Shown here: one piece after another, positions 52,148-64,000 of the stretch
Position numbering within the stretch: position 1 is the stretch's first letter
Layout: each line of letters begins with the position of its first letter
DNA from: Curtobacterium sp. MCLR17_007
Lineage (GTDB): Bacteria; Actinomycetota; Actinomycetes; Actinomycetales; Microbacteriaceae
Direction: 5' to 3'
DNA length: 64,000 bases
Assembly (NCBI RefSeq): GCF_003234655.2
Contig: NZ_CP126271.1
Location: 1,240,001-1,304,000, forward strand
Position numbers and translations under genes: made by a program
The notes under the pieces: generated by a model
Database searches by the model: none
Told to the model about the DNA's origin: nothing
Seen by the model: the letters and a program-made list of their open reading frames with translations, nothing else

Positions 52148-52153
52148 TATCCT
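52148..52153 (+). promoter_or_regulatory. Leaderless -10 element of rlmN
   Basis: TATCCT ends 6 nt before the rlmN ATG. The following GGAG is too close to the ATG to be a ribosome binding site. Confidence 0.55.
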
Positions 52154-52159
52154 GGAGTG

Positions 52160-53401
52160 ATGGCCACCGAGACCCGCACCCCGTTCGAGGAACAGCAGGC
52201 CGCCCGCTCGGCCCGCCCGCAGGTGCGCCCGCGGACCGAGGGCTGGACCCAGGCCACCGACGGCGAGGGCCGCCCGCTCCTGCAGTTCGCCTCGCCCAAG
52301 CGCGGCAAGCCCCCGGAGCACCTCGCGGACCTCACCGTCGCCGAGCGCGAGGCCAAGGTCAAGGAACTCGGCCTGCCCGGCTTCCGTGCCAAGCAGCTGT
52401 CGACCCACTACTTCACGCACTACACGTCCGACCCCGAGCAGATGACCGACCTGCCGGCGGCCCAGCGCGACCAACTCGTCGCGGGCATGCTCCCGCCCCT
52501 CCTGACCGAGACCCGTCGTCTCGCGACGGACAAGGGCGACACGATCAAGTTCCTCTGGAAGCTGCACGACGGCGCCCTGGTCGAGTCCGTGCTCATGCGC
52601 TATCCCGGACGCATCACGCTCTGCGTCTCGTCCCAGGCGGGGTGCGGCATGAACTGCCCGTTCTGCGCCACCGGGCAGCAGGGGCTGACGCGCAACATGT
52701 CCACCGCCGAGATCATCGAGCAGATCGTCCGTGCCAACGCGGCCATCGCGGCGGGGGAGCTCGGGGGCGATCCGCGCAAGGGCGGCAAGGACCGTGTCGA
52801 CGCCGAGCGGGTGACGAACATCGTGTTCATGGGCATGGGGGAGCCCCTGGCGAACTACAAACGCGTGATGGATGCCGTCCGCACCATGGTGGCCCCGCAG
52901 CCGCACGGCCTGGGGATGAGCGCGCGTGGCATCACCGTGTCGACCGTGGGGCTCGTGCCCGCCATCAACAAGCTCGCTGACGAGGGCATCCCGATCACCT
53001 TCGCGCTGTCGCTGCACGCGCCGGATGACGAACTTCGCGACGAGCTCATCCCGGTGAACTCGAAGTGGAAGGCGGACGAGGCGATCGACGCCGCCCACAA
53101 CTACTACGTCAAGACCGGCCGACGGGTCTCGATCGAGTACGCGCTCATCAAGGACATGAACGACCACGCCTGGCGCGCCGACCTGCTCGCCGAGAAGCTC
53201 AACAAGCGCGGCAAGGGCTGGGTCCACGTCAACCCGATCCCGCTCAACCCGACGCCGGGTTCGGTGTGGACGTCATCAGAGGTGCACGTGCAGGACGAGT
53301 TCGTCCGTCGGCTCAACGCCGCGGGCATCCCGACCACGCTGCGCGACACCCGCGGCAAGGAGATCGACGGCGCCTGCGGTCAGCTCGCGGCGGCTGAGTA
53401 G
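52160..53401 (+). CDS. rlmN: 23S rRNA (adenine-2503-C2) methyltransferase
   Basis: Radical-SAM enzyme that methylates A2503 of 23S rRNA and A37 of some tRNAs. 413 residues; the [4Fe-4S] motif CGMNCPFC at about 162-169, [28 protein letters not shown] with the substrate-loop region, and the C-terminal acceptor Cys in IDGACGQL. The first 40 residues are a variable extension. The ATG at 52160 is supported by a -10 element 6 nt upstream. The gene ends 557 bp before the 16S rRNA, separated by a hairpin at 53419-53458. Confidence 0.95.
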   Translation: MATETRTPFEEQQAARSARPQVRPRTEGWTQATDGEGRPLLQFASPKRGKPPEHLADLTVAEREAKVKELGLPGFRAKQLSTHYFTHYTSDPEQMTDLPAAQRDQLVAGMLPPLLTETRRLATDKGDTIKFLWKLHDGALVESVLMRYPGRITLCVSSQAGCGMNCPFCATGQQGLTRNMSTAEIIEQIVRANAAIAAGELGGDPRKGGKDRVDAERVTNIVFMGMGEPLANYKRVMDAVRTMVAPQPHGLGMSARGITVSTVGLVPAINKLADEGIPITFALSLHAPDDELRDELIPVNSKWKADEAIDAAHNYYVKTGRRVSIEYALIKDMNDHAWRADLLAEKLNKRGKGWVHVNPIPLNPTPGSVWTSSEVHVQDEFVRRLNAAGIPTTLRDTRGKEIDGACGQLAAAE

Positions 53402-53418
53402 ACACGGCGTCCGTCACG

Positions 53419-53458
53419 GACAGGAGGCACGGTGCGGGTCCGCACCGTGCCTCCCGTC
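53419..53458 (+). terminator. Hairpin after rlmN
   Basis: A 19-bp stem with one mismatch (53419-53437 with 53440-53458) containing GACAGGAGGCACGG, a member of the GGAGGC hairpin family. Confidence 0.75.
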
Positions 53459-53560
53459 GTTCCCGGGGTCGCCCCGGCACGCCGCGGACCGGCCAGTTCC
53501 CCGTCACCGCAGGGATGCACGGCGTTCACCCGGATGCGACACGCCCGGGAGGAACCACGG

Positions 53561-53590
53561 TTGGCGGGCCCCCTGGGCCCTGTGTAAAGT
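53561..53590 (+). promoter_or_regulatory. Probable rRNA operon promoter
   Basis: TTGGCG (53561-53566), an 18-nt spacer and TAAAGT (53585-53590), about 370 bp before the 16S gene. The leader that follows (53591-53958) has no coding feature and turns AT-rich near the 16S gene. Confidence 0.55.
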
Positions 53591-53780
53591 AATCACTCGT
53601 TGCCGCTGAGGCGGAGAACGGAACGGCCGAGACGGTCACGGGGTGCAAATTCCGAGTCGCAGTCCGGACGGGGTCCCGCTCAGGCAACCAGCTCCGGGGT
53701 TCGTCTCCGGTGGCACACCAAGAACGAATGCCTCTCTGGCGGAACCTCTGACGGGGTCGAGCGGGGAGTGCGTCTGGTCC

Positions 53781-53789
53781 TTGAGAACT
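53781..53789 (+). promoter_or_regulatory. boxA-like element in the rRNA leader
   Basis: TTGAGAACT occurs here, again in the 16S-23S spacer (55832-55840), and with one change (ATGAGAACT) in the 23S-5S spacer (59130-59138). It resembles the boxA antitermination motif of actinobacterial rRNA leaders. Confidence 0.5.
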
Positions 53790-53958
53790 CAACAGCGTGC
53801 ACATTGTCAATGCCAATTTATTGACCTCGTAGCTTCGTGTTCACTCTTTATCGGGGTGCGCATGGAGTTTCGGAGACAATTCCTTTTGGATTGAAGATTG
53901 TCAGTAGACAGTCAACAGTCAGAATCAACTCGCTGGCACTTCGGTGTTGGTTGTAATT

Positions 53959-59057
<5,099 letters not shown>

Positions 59058-59208
59058 AACACAATTATTTCCCGCACTTCGGTGCGGGGCTCGCGTCCAC
59101 TTTGTGGTTCCCGACAGATGATCGGGAACATGAGAACTGAATACCGCGCTGCTCTGAGAAGAGCACTAGCGGGACAGCTTTCTTGATCCATTGGGTCAAG
59201 TCGAAGGT

Positions 59209-59327
59209 GTTCCGGTGGTCATAGCGAGAGGGAAACGCCCGGTCACATTCCGAACCCGGAAGCTAAGCCTCTCAGCGCCGATGGTACTGCAAGGGGGACC
59301 TTGTGGGAGAGTAGGACGCCGCCGGAC
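59209..59327 (+). rRNA. rrf: 5S ribosomal RNA
   Basis: About 119 nt, from TTCCGGTGGTCATAGCG to CGCCGCCGGAC, with the closing stem TCCGGTGG/CCGCCGGA and the conserved CGAACCCGGAAG segment. It follows 23S after a 150-bp spacer. Confidence 0.95.
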
Positions 59328-59348
59328 TCAACGTTGGTAACACCAGGG

Positions 59349-59380
59349 AACCCCTGACCAGTACTGGTCAGGGGTTTTCT
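59349..59380 (+). terminator. rRNA operon terminator
   Basis: A palindromic 14+14-nt hairpin (AACCCCTGACCAGT and its complement) followed by TTCT, 21 nt after 5S. It is the clearest intrinsic terminator of the window, with a U-tract. Confidence 0.88.
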
Positions 59381-59437
59381 GCATTCACCGGACGGTTGCC
59401 GCCGGCGTCGATCAGCCAGCCACGAGCCTCCAGTCCG

Positions 59438-60121
59438 TCATTCGTCGTTGGCGAGGCCGTGTACCTCGATGATCGCGAAGGCGGCGGTCGCGGCCCCGAT
59501 GCGTCCCGCCAGCTGCTCCGCATCCCTGTGGAACGACATGCGATCCGTTTCGTCCGTCCAGCCGGTCTCTGATGAGGAGCTGCGCTCCCATCGGTCGAAC
59601 CACGCTCGCAGATCCGCCACGAGATCGTCGGGGAGTGCGAGCTCCCAGGGCTCGAGGGGGCCGTCAGGACCCCAGAGCGGCCATGCCACCCCGTACTCGG
59701 GCATCAGGCGGATGGTGATGCGCTCTGCCGGGTGCGTCGCAGGACGGCGCATGAGGCGGGCGTTCTTGCGGCGCTCTGCGTGATCGAGTTCTCCGGCGCG
59801 CGCCGTTGCAGTCGGGTCGGTCTCGATCGCTGTGAAGCGCCAGGTGAACGGCGAGGAGTCGTCCTCGGCTTCATCCGGGAAGAGGTCAGGCTCGTCAGTG
59901 ATCGGCCAGAGCGACTGCACCGTGAAGGTCTCGTCGCTGGAGGGATCCCGGAACAGCCCGCCACCGTGCGACCATCGCGGCGTGTTCGACACCCGCACGA
60001 GTCGGCGACCGGTGTGCGCCATCGTTCCGGTGTGCCATGAGCGTGAGAAGTGCACGACGGCTTGGACCTCGGGGGCGTCGCTGTCGGGCCAGGGCATCAC
60101 CTGGAGCAGACGCGTGCGCAT
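59438..60121 (-). CDS. Uncharacterised soluble protein (227 aa)
   Basis: 227 residues, acidic, without signal or membrane segments. The middle part (about 145-175: WPLWGPDGPLEPWELALPDDLV in overview) is followed by LRAWFDRWE, a pattern seen in several actinobacterial proteins of unknown function. I recognise no family and no catalytic motif. TACGAT ends 6 nt before the ATG (plus-strand positions 60128-60133), which supports the start. It lies between the rRNA terminator and the DHA2-type exporter gene, in the same orientation as the latter. Confidence 0.6.
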   Translation of the reverse strand: MRTRLLQVMPWPDSDAPEVQAVVHFSRSWHTGTMAHTGRRLVRVSNTPRWSHGGGLFRDPSSDETFTVQSLWPITDEPDLFPDEAEDDSSPFTWRFTAIETDPTATARAGELDHAERRKNARLMRRPATHPAERITIRLMPEYGVAWPLWGPDGPLEPWELALPDDLVADLRAWFDRWERSSSSETGWTDETDRMSFHRDAEQLAGRIGAATAAFAIIEVHGLANDE

Positions 60122-60127
60122 CCGGCG

Positions 60128-60133
60128 ATCGTA
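60128..60133 (-). promoter_or_regulatory. Leaderless -10 element
   Basis: On the minus strand TACGAT ends 6 nt before the ATG at 60121. Confidence 0.55.
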
Positions 60134-60146
60134 CGCCGGGGCTGGA

Positions 60147-61766
60147 TCAGTCGCTGGCCGTCGTGACCTGGTTCGAGTGCGACTCAGGCGCTTCGTCGTC
60201 GCGCCGGGGAGCGCGCAGCCGCAGGGTCGCGCCGAGTCCGATCACGAGGAAGCCGGCGGCCGAGAACGATGCGGCGCGGGTGCCGTCCGAGAAGGCGACG
60301 GCCGCGGCGTCGCGGGTGTCTCCGGTGAGTGACCCGATCGCACCGCCCGAGGACTGCACGACGGCGTCAGCGACCTTCGATGCCGCGGTTGCGGGTGCGC
60401 CGGCGTCCTGCAGGCGGTGCTCGAGGACGGTGCCCGTGGAGGTGAAGAGGACGGTGCCGAGGACCGCGATGCCGAGTGCCGAACCGATCTGGCGGGCAGT
60501 GCTCTGGGCACCGGAGGCCTCGCCGCTGCGTTGGACGGGGACGTCTTGCAGCACGACGCCGGTCAGCTGCGCGGTCGCGAGTCCGACACCGAAGCCGTAG
60601 ACGAACAGGCAGGGGACGATCGCCCACCACGCTGTCGTGGCGCTGATGACGAAGCCGATCGCCGCGACACCGACGATCTCGGCGCCGATGCCCATCCGCA
60701 CGATGGGCAGGGCTCCGATGCGCTGGCCGACGGTCGCGGCGAACCCGCTCGCGACGAACGAGCCGATGGCCAGGGCCAGCAGGACGAACCCGGTCTGCAG
60801 CGCCGAGTAGCCGAGGACGTTCTGGAGCCAGAGCGGGAGCGACAGGATGATGCCGAACTCGCCGAGCGACACGATGAGCGCGGCGATGGAGCCGTTGCGG
60901 AACGAGCCGATGCGGAACAGGTCGAGGGCGATGAGCGCCGAGCGGCCAGAGCGCTGGCGGCGGAGGGACCAGCGGACGAACGCCACACCAGCCACGACGG
61001 CGACCAGGAACGCGATCGGGATCGGCGAGATGCCCCTCGACCAGGACCAGTCGCCGATGGTCAGCGGCGTCGACGACGGCGTCCACCAGCCGTAGGTGCG
61101 GCCCTCGATGAGGCCGAAGACCAGGGTGGCGCTCGCGACGACGGAGAGCACCGCCCCGACGACGTCGATGCGGCCCGCGTGCTCGGCGTCCTTCGACTCC
61201 TGCACGGCGTACACGAGCCCGATCAGGATGACGGCGACGATCGGCACGTTGATGCCGAAGGCCCAGCGCCACGAGAAGTCGGTCGTCAGCCAGCCACCGA
61301 GCAGCGGACCCACCGCCACCATGCCCCCGATCGTCGATCCCCAGACGGCGAAGGCGATGCCACGCTCGCGGCCGGTGAACGTCGCGTTGAGGATCGACAG
61401 CGTGGTCGGCAGGACCATGGCGCCGCCGATGCCCTGCACGATGCGCGAGACCACGAGCAGGTCGCCCGTGGGGGAAAGCGCAGCGAGGACCGACGCGACC
61501 GCGAAGACGATCACTCCCGTGGCCAGCAGACGACGGCGGCCGTAGCGGTCAGCAAGGGCGCCGAACACCAGGAGCAGGGCGGCGAACACCAGCGTGTAGC
61601 TCTCCTGCACCCACTGCACGAGCGTCGAACCGATGTCGAGGTCGGCGACGATGCTCGGGATCGCCACGTTCACGATGGTCGAGTCGACGATGATCAGCGC
61701 GACGGCGAGGCTGATCACGACGAGGCCGATCCAGCGACGGCGATCGGGTGCGGATGTGGTGCTCAC
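60147..61766 (-). CDS. DHA2-type MFS exporter
   Basis: 539 residues, about 14 membrane helices, EmrB/QacA layout. IIVDSTIVNVAIPSI in helix 1 is the DHA2 motif, followed by ESYTLVFAALLLVFGALADRYGRRR (helix 2 and motif A, in overview), RIVQGIGGAMVLPTTLS (helix 4) and ALGIAVLGTVLF late in the protein. A charged tail follows. I chose the GTG at 61766 with GGGAGG upstream; an ATG 27 nt earlier is possible. Divergent from an MDR-family oxidoreductase gene, with a 12-bp palindrome TCAGCATGCTGA (61787-61798) between them. A proton-driven multidrug efflux role is likely but the substrate is unknown. Confidence 0.87.
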   Translation of the reverse strand: MSTTSAPDRRRWIGLVVISLAVALIIVDSTIVNVAIPSIVADLDIGSTLVQWVQESYTLVFAALLLVFGALADRYGRRRLLATGVIVFAVASVLAALSPTGDLLVVSRIVQGIGGAMVLPTTLSILNATFTGRERGIAFAVWGSTIGGMVAVGPLLGGWLTTDFSWRWAFGINVPIVAVILIGLVYAVQESKDAEHAGRIDVVGAVLSVVASATLVFGLIEGRTYGWWTPSSTPLTIGDWSWSRGISPIPIAFLVAVVAGVAFVRWSLRRQRSGRSALIALDLFRIGSFRNGSIAALIVSLGEFGIILSLPLWLQNVLGYSALQTGFVLLALAIGSFVASGFAATVGQRIGALPIVRMGIGAEIVGVAAIGFVISATTAWWAIVPCLFVYGFGVGLATAQLTGVVLQDVPVQRSGEASGAQSTARQIGSALGIAVLGTVLFTSTGTVLEHRLQDAGAPATAASKVADAVVQSSGGAIGSLTGDTRDAAAVAFSDGTRAASFSAAGFLVIGLGATLRLRAPRRDDEAPESHSNQVTTASD

Positions 61767-61786
61767 GGTGGCGTCCTCCCAGGTGT

Positions 61787-61798
61787 TCAGCATGCTGA
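61787..61798. promoter_or_regulatory. 12-bp palindrome, possible operator
   Basis: TCAGCATGCTGA lies 21 nt before the exporter start, between the exporter and the divergent oxidoreductase gene. No regulator gene is adjacent, so the cognate factor is unknown. Confidence 0.4.
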
Positions 61799-61871
61799 CG
61801 ATATGACGGTACACCCCTGGTGAGGTGGAGGCGTCTGGGAGCGATCCGCTGCCACCCGGTAGAACGGAGGG

Positions 61872-62804
61872 GTGAAGGTCGTCGGAGTGCAGCAGTTCGG
61901 AGGGCCCGAGGCCCTCGCCGTCCACGAGGTCCCGGAGCCGCACGCGGGAGCCGGCTCCGTCCGGATCCGCGTGCAGGCGTTCGCGGTGAACCCCACCGAC
62001 ACGGGCGTCCGCGCGGGGGAGCGCGACAGCTCGCAGGCCTCGGCACCGTACGTACCCGGCATGGACGCGGCCGGGGTCATCGACGAGGTCGGTCCCGACG
62101 TGTCCGGCTGGCAGGTCGGGGACGCGGTGATGGCCATGGCGCTGCCGCTCAGCACGCACGGCGGCGCCTACGTCGAGGAGCTCGTCGCCCCGGTCGGTTC
62201 GTTCACCCACATCCCGAAGGACACCTCGATCGAGCTCGCTTCGACCGTGCCGATGAACGGGCTCACGGCGATCCGCATCCTCGAGCTCGCGGGTGTGCCG
62301 CGCGGTGGGACCCTCGCCGTCACGGGCGCCGCGGGCCTGCTCGGCAACTACCTGGTGCAGCTCGCGATTGCGGAGGGCATCACGGTCATCGCCGACGCCG
62401 CACCCAAGGACGAGGCGCTCGTGCGCTCGCTGGGGCCGGACCACATCGTGCCGCGTGGGGACGGGTTCGCGGACGCCGTGCGGGCGATCGTGCCCGAGGG
62501 CGTCGACGCACTCGCCGACGCCGCCGTGCAGCGCGACGTCGTGGTACCCGCCGTGCGCGACGGCGGTACGTTCATCGACGTGCGGGGCTGGGAGGGCAAC
62601 GACGCCGAGGGCGTCCGGTTCGAGCAGGTGATGGTGTTCGGGGAGTACCGCTCGTTCGACAAGCTCGAGCGGCTGCGGCACGCGGTCGAGGGCGGCACGA
62701 TCACGCCGCGGGTGGCCGAGGCGCTGCCGGCGTCCCGCGCGTCCGAGGCGCACGAGCGCCTCGAGGCCGGTGGGACGCGGGGACGGTTCGTGCTGACCTG
62801 GTGA
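61872..62804 (+). CDS. Zinc-independent MDR-type NADP(H) oxidoreductase
   Basis: 310 residues of the medium-chain dehydrogenase/reductase family, quinone-oxidoreductase subgroup. The GroES-like N-terminus has VNPTDTGVRAGE and PYVPGMDAAGVIDEVGPDV; the cofactor motif is VTGAAGLLGNYLVQLA (about 138-153). The zinc-binding Cys residues of alcohol dehydrogenases are missing, as in quinone reductases. The GTG start has TAGAAC 6 nt upstream. Divergent from the DHA2 exporter, which suggests a shared stress or detoxification role, though this is only contextual. Confidence 0.83.
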   Translation: MKVVGVQQFGGPEALAVHEVPEPHAGAGSVRIRVQAFAVNPTDTGVRAGERDSSQASAPYVPGMDAAGVIDEVGPDVSGWQVGDAVMAMALPLSTHGGAYVEELVAPVGSFTHIPKDTSIELASTVPMNGLTAIRILELAGVPRGGTLAVTGAAGLLGNYLVQLAIAEGITVIADAAPKDEALVRSLGPDHIVPRGDGFADAVRAIVPEGVDALADAAVQRDVVVPAVRDGGTFIDVRGWEGNDAEGVRFEQVMVFGEYRSFDKLERLRHAVEGGTITPRVAEALPASRASEAHERLEAGGTRGRFVLTW

Positions 62805-62879
62805 CGCTCGGGGGATCGGCATGACACTCGGCAGGGCGCGAAGGGATGCGCCACGCGTGATCCGACGACGGATGCACCG

Positions 62880-64000
62880 ATGACTCGGCACGTGCCGTGG
62901 GATCCCTGGCCCGACCCGCGGTGGGATGCGCTCGTCATCGTCGGGGCCCTGGTCGTCGAGGTCCCGGTCGGCTGGACGGCATCGACGACGGCGAGCGGCG
63001 TGCGGCTCGACCGTGCGGACGGCGCGGTGTCGATCGGTCTCCGAGCGACGTCCCAGTCGCCCGTCGACGACGCTCGTCGGGTGCTCGTAGCAGGGTCAGA
63101 GGCCGTGCTGCTGGAAGCTGCGACCGACCGGATCCTGCTGGCGCTGCCGGAGCCCGACGACGTGGTCGTGCGCGAGTACCGGTTCGCCGACATCGCTGAC
63201 GAGCGCATCCGGATCGACGTGCAGTGCTCCGTGCGGGACTGGCCCGCGACGTCCGAGCTCGTCGACGGCATGCTCGAGTCCCGGTGGTGCACGCTGGACA
63301 CCGATGCCCCGGTCGGCCTGCCGGAGATGGTGCCCGACGGCGACACGGGGCCGGTGCTGCGATGGCGGACGGATGCCGGCGTGCTCGACCACCTCGTGCG
63401 CTTCCGGGACCGCGGCGTGGTGCCGGGCTCCGCTCGACATGCTGCGGCCGGCCGTTCCGCGCGAGAGCACGGACTGGTCGGCCGGTTCGGCGGTGTGACG
63501 GACAAGGGCGACGAGCTGGTCGGTCCGGTCCTGGAGAACGACGCGGTGCTCGCCGTCGAGCGCGACGACCCGGCGCACCCGGACGTCGTCAGCCGCTGGT
63601 CGTGCTGGGTGCAGGGCCGGCGATACGTGGTGCGGGCGGAGCAGCCGGACGGCTCGACGATGCTCGGGGTCGTGGACGTCGGTGCCGTCGCGGGGCACCT
63701 GCTGGCATGGCTGTCCCCGGATCCAGCGGTCTCGATCGCCGGCGCGGACACGGTGACGATCTCGTCCGCGCAGTTCGAGGACCGCTCCGGTCCGTGCCCG
63801 AGTGACGTCGCCTGGTTCCGGGCAGCGTGGACGGCTCCGACCTGGCAGTCCGTGCGCGCTTGGAGCCACGCGGCGCGCTCGGGGTTCGGGTGGCTGGGGA
63901 TCGACGGTGTCGGCGTCGCGACGTGGAGCCGGGAGGGCGACAGCATCACGCTGCGTCCCGAACGCCTGACCACCCTGCTCCGCCAGGTCATCACCACGAC
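62880..64000 (+). CDS. Uncharacterised protein, 3' end outside the window
   Basis: The frame from the ATG at 62880 is open to the window edge (373 codons) with clear third-position GC bias. Residues about 20-115 (EVPVGWTA, then VSIGLRATSQSPVDDARR, IRIDVQCSVRDW, MLESRW) look like a DUF1795/LpqN-type domain without a signal peptide. The second half (about 215-373) has repeated Trp-containing segments (SRWSCWVQGRRYVVRAE, HLLAWLSPDP, GFGWLGIDG). I cannot name a family. No Shine-Dalgarno or -10 element is obvious. A long antisense frame over the same bases is a shadow. The start is uncertain. Confidence 0.5.
   Translation, partial: MTRHVPWDPWPDPRWDALVIVGALVVEVPVGWTASTTASGVRLDRADGAVSIGLRATSQSPVDDARRVLVAGSEAVLLEAATDRILLALPEPDDVVVREYRFADIADERIRIDVQCSVRDWPATSELVDGMLESRWCTLDTDAPVGLPEMVPDGDTGPVLRWRTDAGVLDHLVRFRDRGVVPGSARHAAAGRSAREHGLVGRFGGVTDKGDELVGPVLENDAVLAVERDDPAHPDVVSRWSCWVQGRRYVVRAEQPDGSTMLGVVDVGAVAGHLLAWLSPDPAVSIAGADTVTISSAQFEDRSGPCPSDVAWFRAAWTAPTWQSVRAWSHAARSGFGWLGIDGVGVATWSREGDSITLRPERLTTLLRQVITT

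Noticed and set aside
62348..63997. 549-codon antisense frame at the right end
   Set aside because: Ser/Arg/Pro-rich shadow composition and overlap with the conserved oxidoreductase; the plus-strand frames have normal codon usage.

Overview
The window is chromosomal DNA of a high-GC actinobacterium. Gene content and order (parA-scpA-scpB-rluB-tyrA-cmk-der, divergent lexA and LysM gene, hisC-hisB-hisH-hisA, 16S-23S-5S without spacer tRNAs) and the protein sequences point to Microbacteriaceae, most likely Curtobacterium or a close plant-associated relative. This is inferred from recognition only.

Layout. 1-21.8 kb is mostly core genome: the end of hflX; lexA facing a LysM membrane protein across a LexA box; histidine genes; an SseB-domain gene; ParA/ScpA/ScpB; a pseudouridine synthase with a roughly 400-residue Asp-Arg-Gly-rich N-terminus; tyrA, cmk and der; small membrane proteins; an aldo/keto reductase; a RecQ helicase fused to a phosphoribosyltransferase-like tail; and a large lipoprotein. 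At 21.9 kb a tRNA-Pro(GGG) is followed by a foreign-looking island (about 22-28.9 kb). The island holds an intact IS3-family element, a truncated gene, an OLD-family nuclease plus UvrD-like helicase pair (Gabija-type phage defence), a decayed IS3 right end, a GIY-YIG-like protein and a small PH-like protein.

29-53.4 kb is an accessory metabolic and transport region: a GAF/PucR regulator facing an MFS transporter; TetR facing a 14-TM-type MFS exporter; a BCCT osmolyte transporter; a secreted PIG-L deacetylase with two carbohydrate-binding-like modules; small enzymes; and at 42.9-50 kb a GntR/FCD regulator facing a six-gene operon. That operon (anion-type MFS, DhaK-DhaL kinase, RpiB-like, TIM-like, xylose-isomerase-like and PGDH_C-type proteins) fits D-apionate catabolism through 3-oxo-isoapionate and L-erythrulose to D-erythrose 4-phosphate, a plausible trait for a bacterium living on plant cell-wall apiose. 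An alpha/beta hydrolase, an NlpC/P60 protein and rlmN follow. 53.5-59.4 kb is a complete rRNA operon with promoter and terminator. 59.4-64 kb holds an uncharacterised protein, an MFS exporter facing an MDR-type oxidoreductase, and the start of a truncated unknown gene.

Two features run through the window. Many genes carry a TANNNT or CANNNT hexamer ending exactly 6 nt before the start codon, the signature of leaderless transcripts. Operons are separated by long GC-rich hairpins, several built on a shared GGAGGCCCG core.
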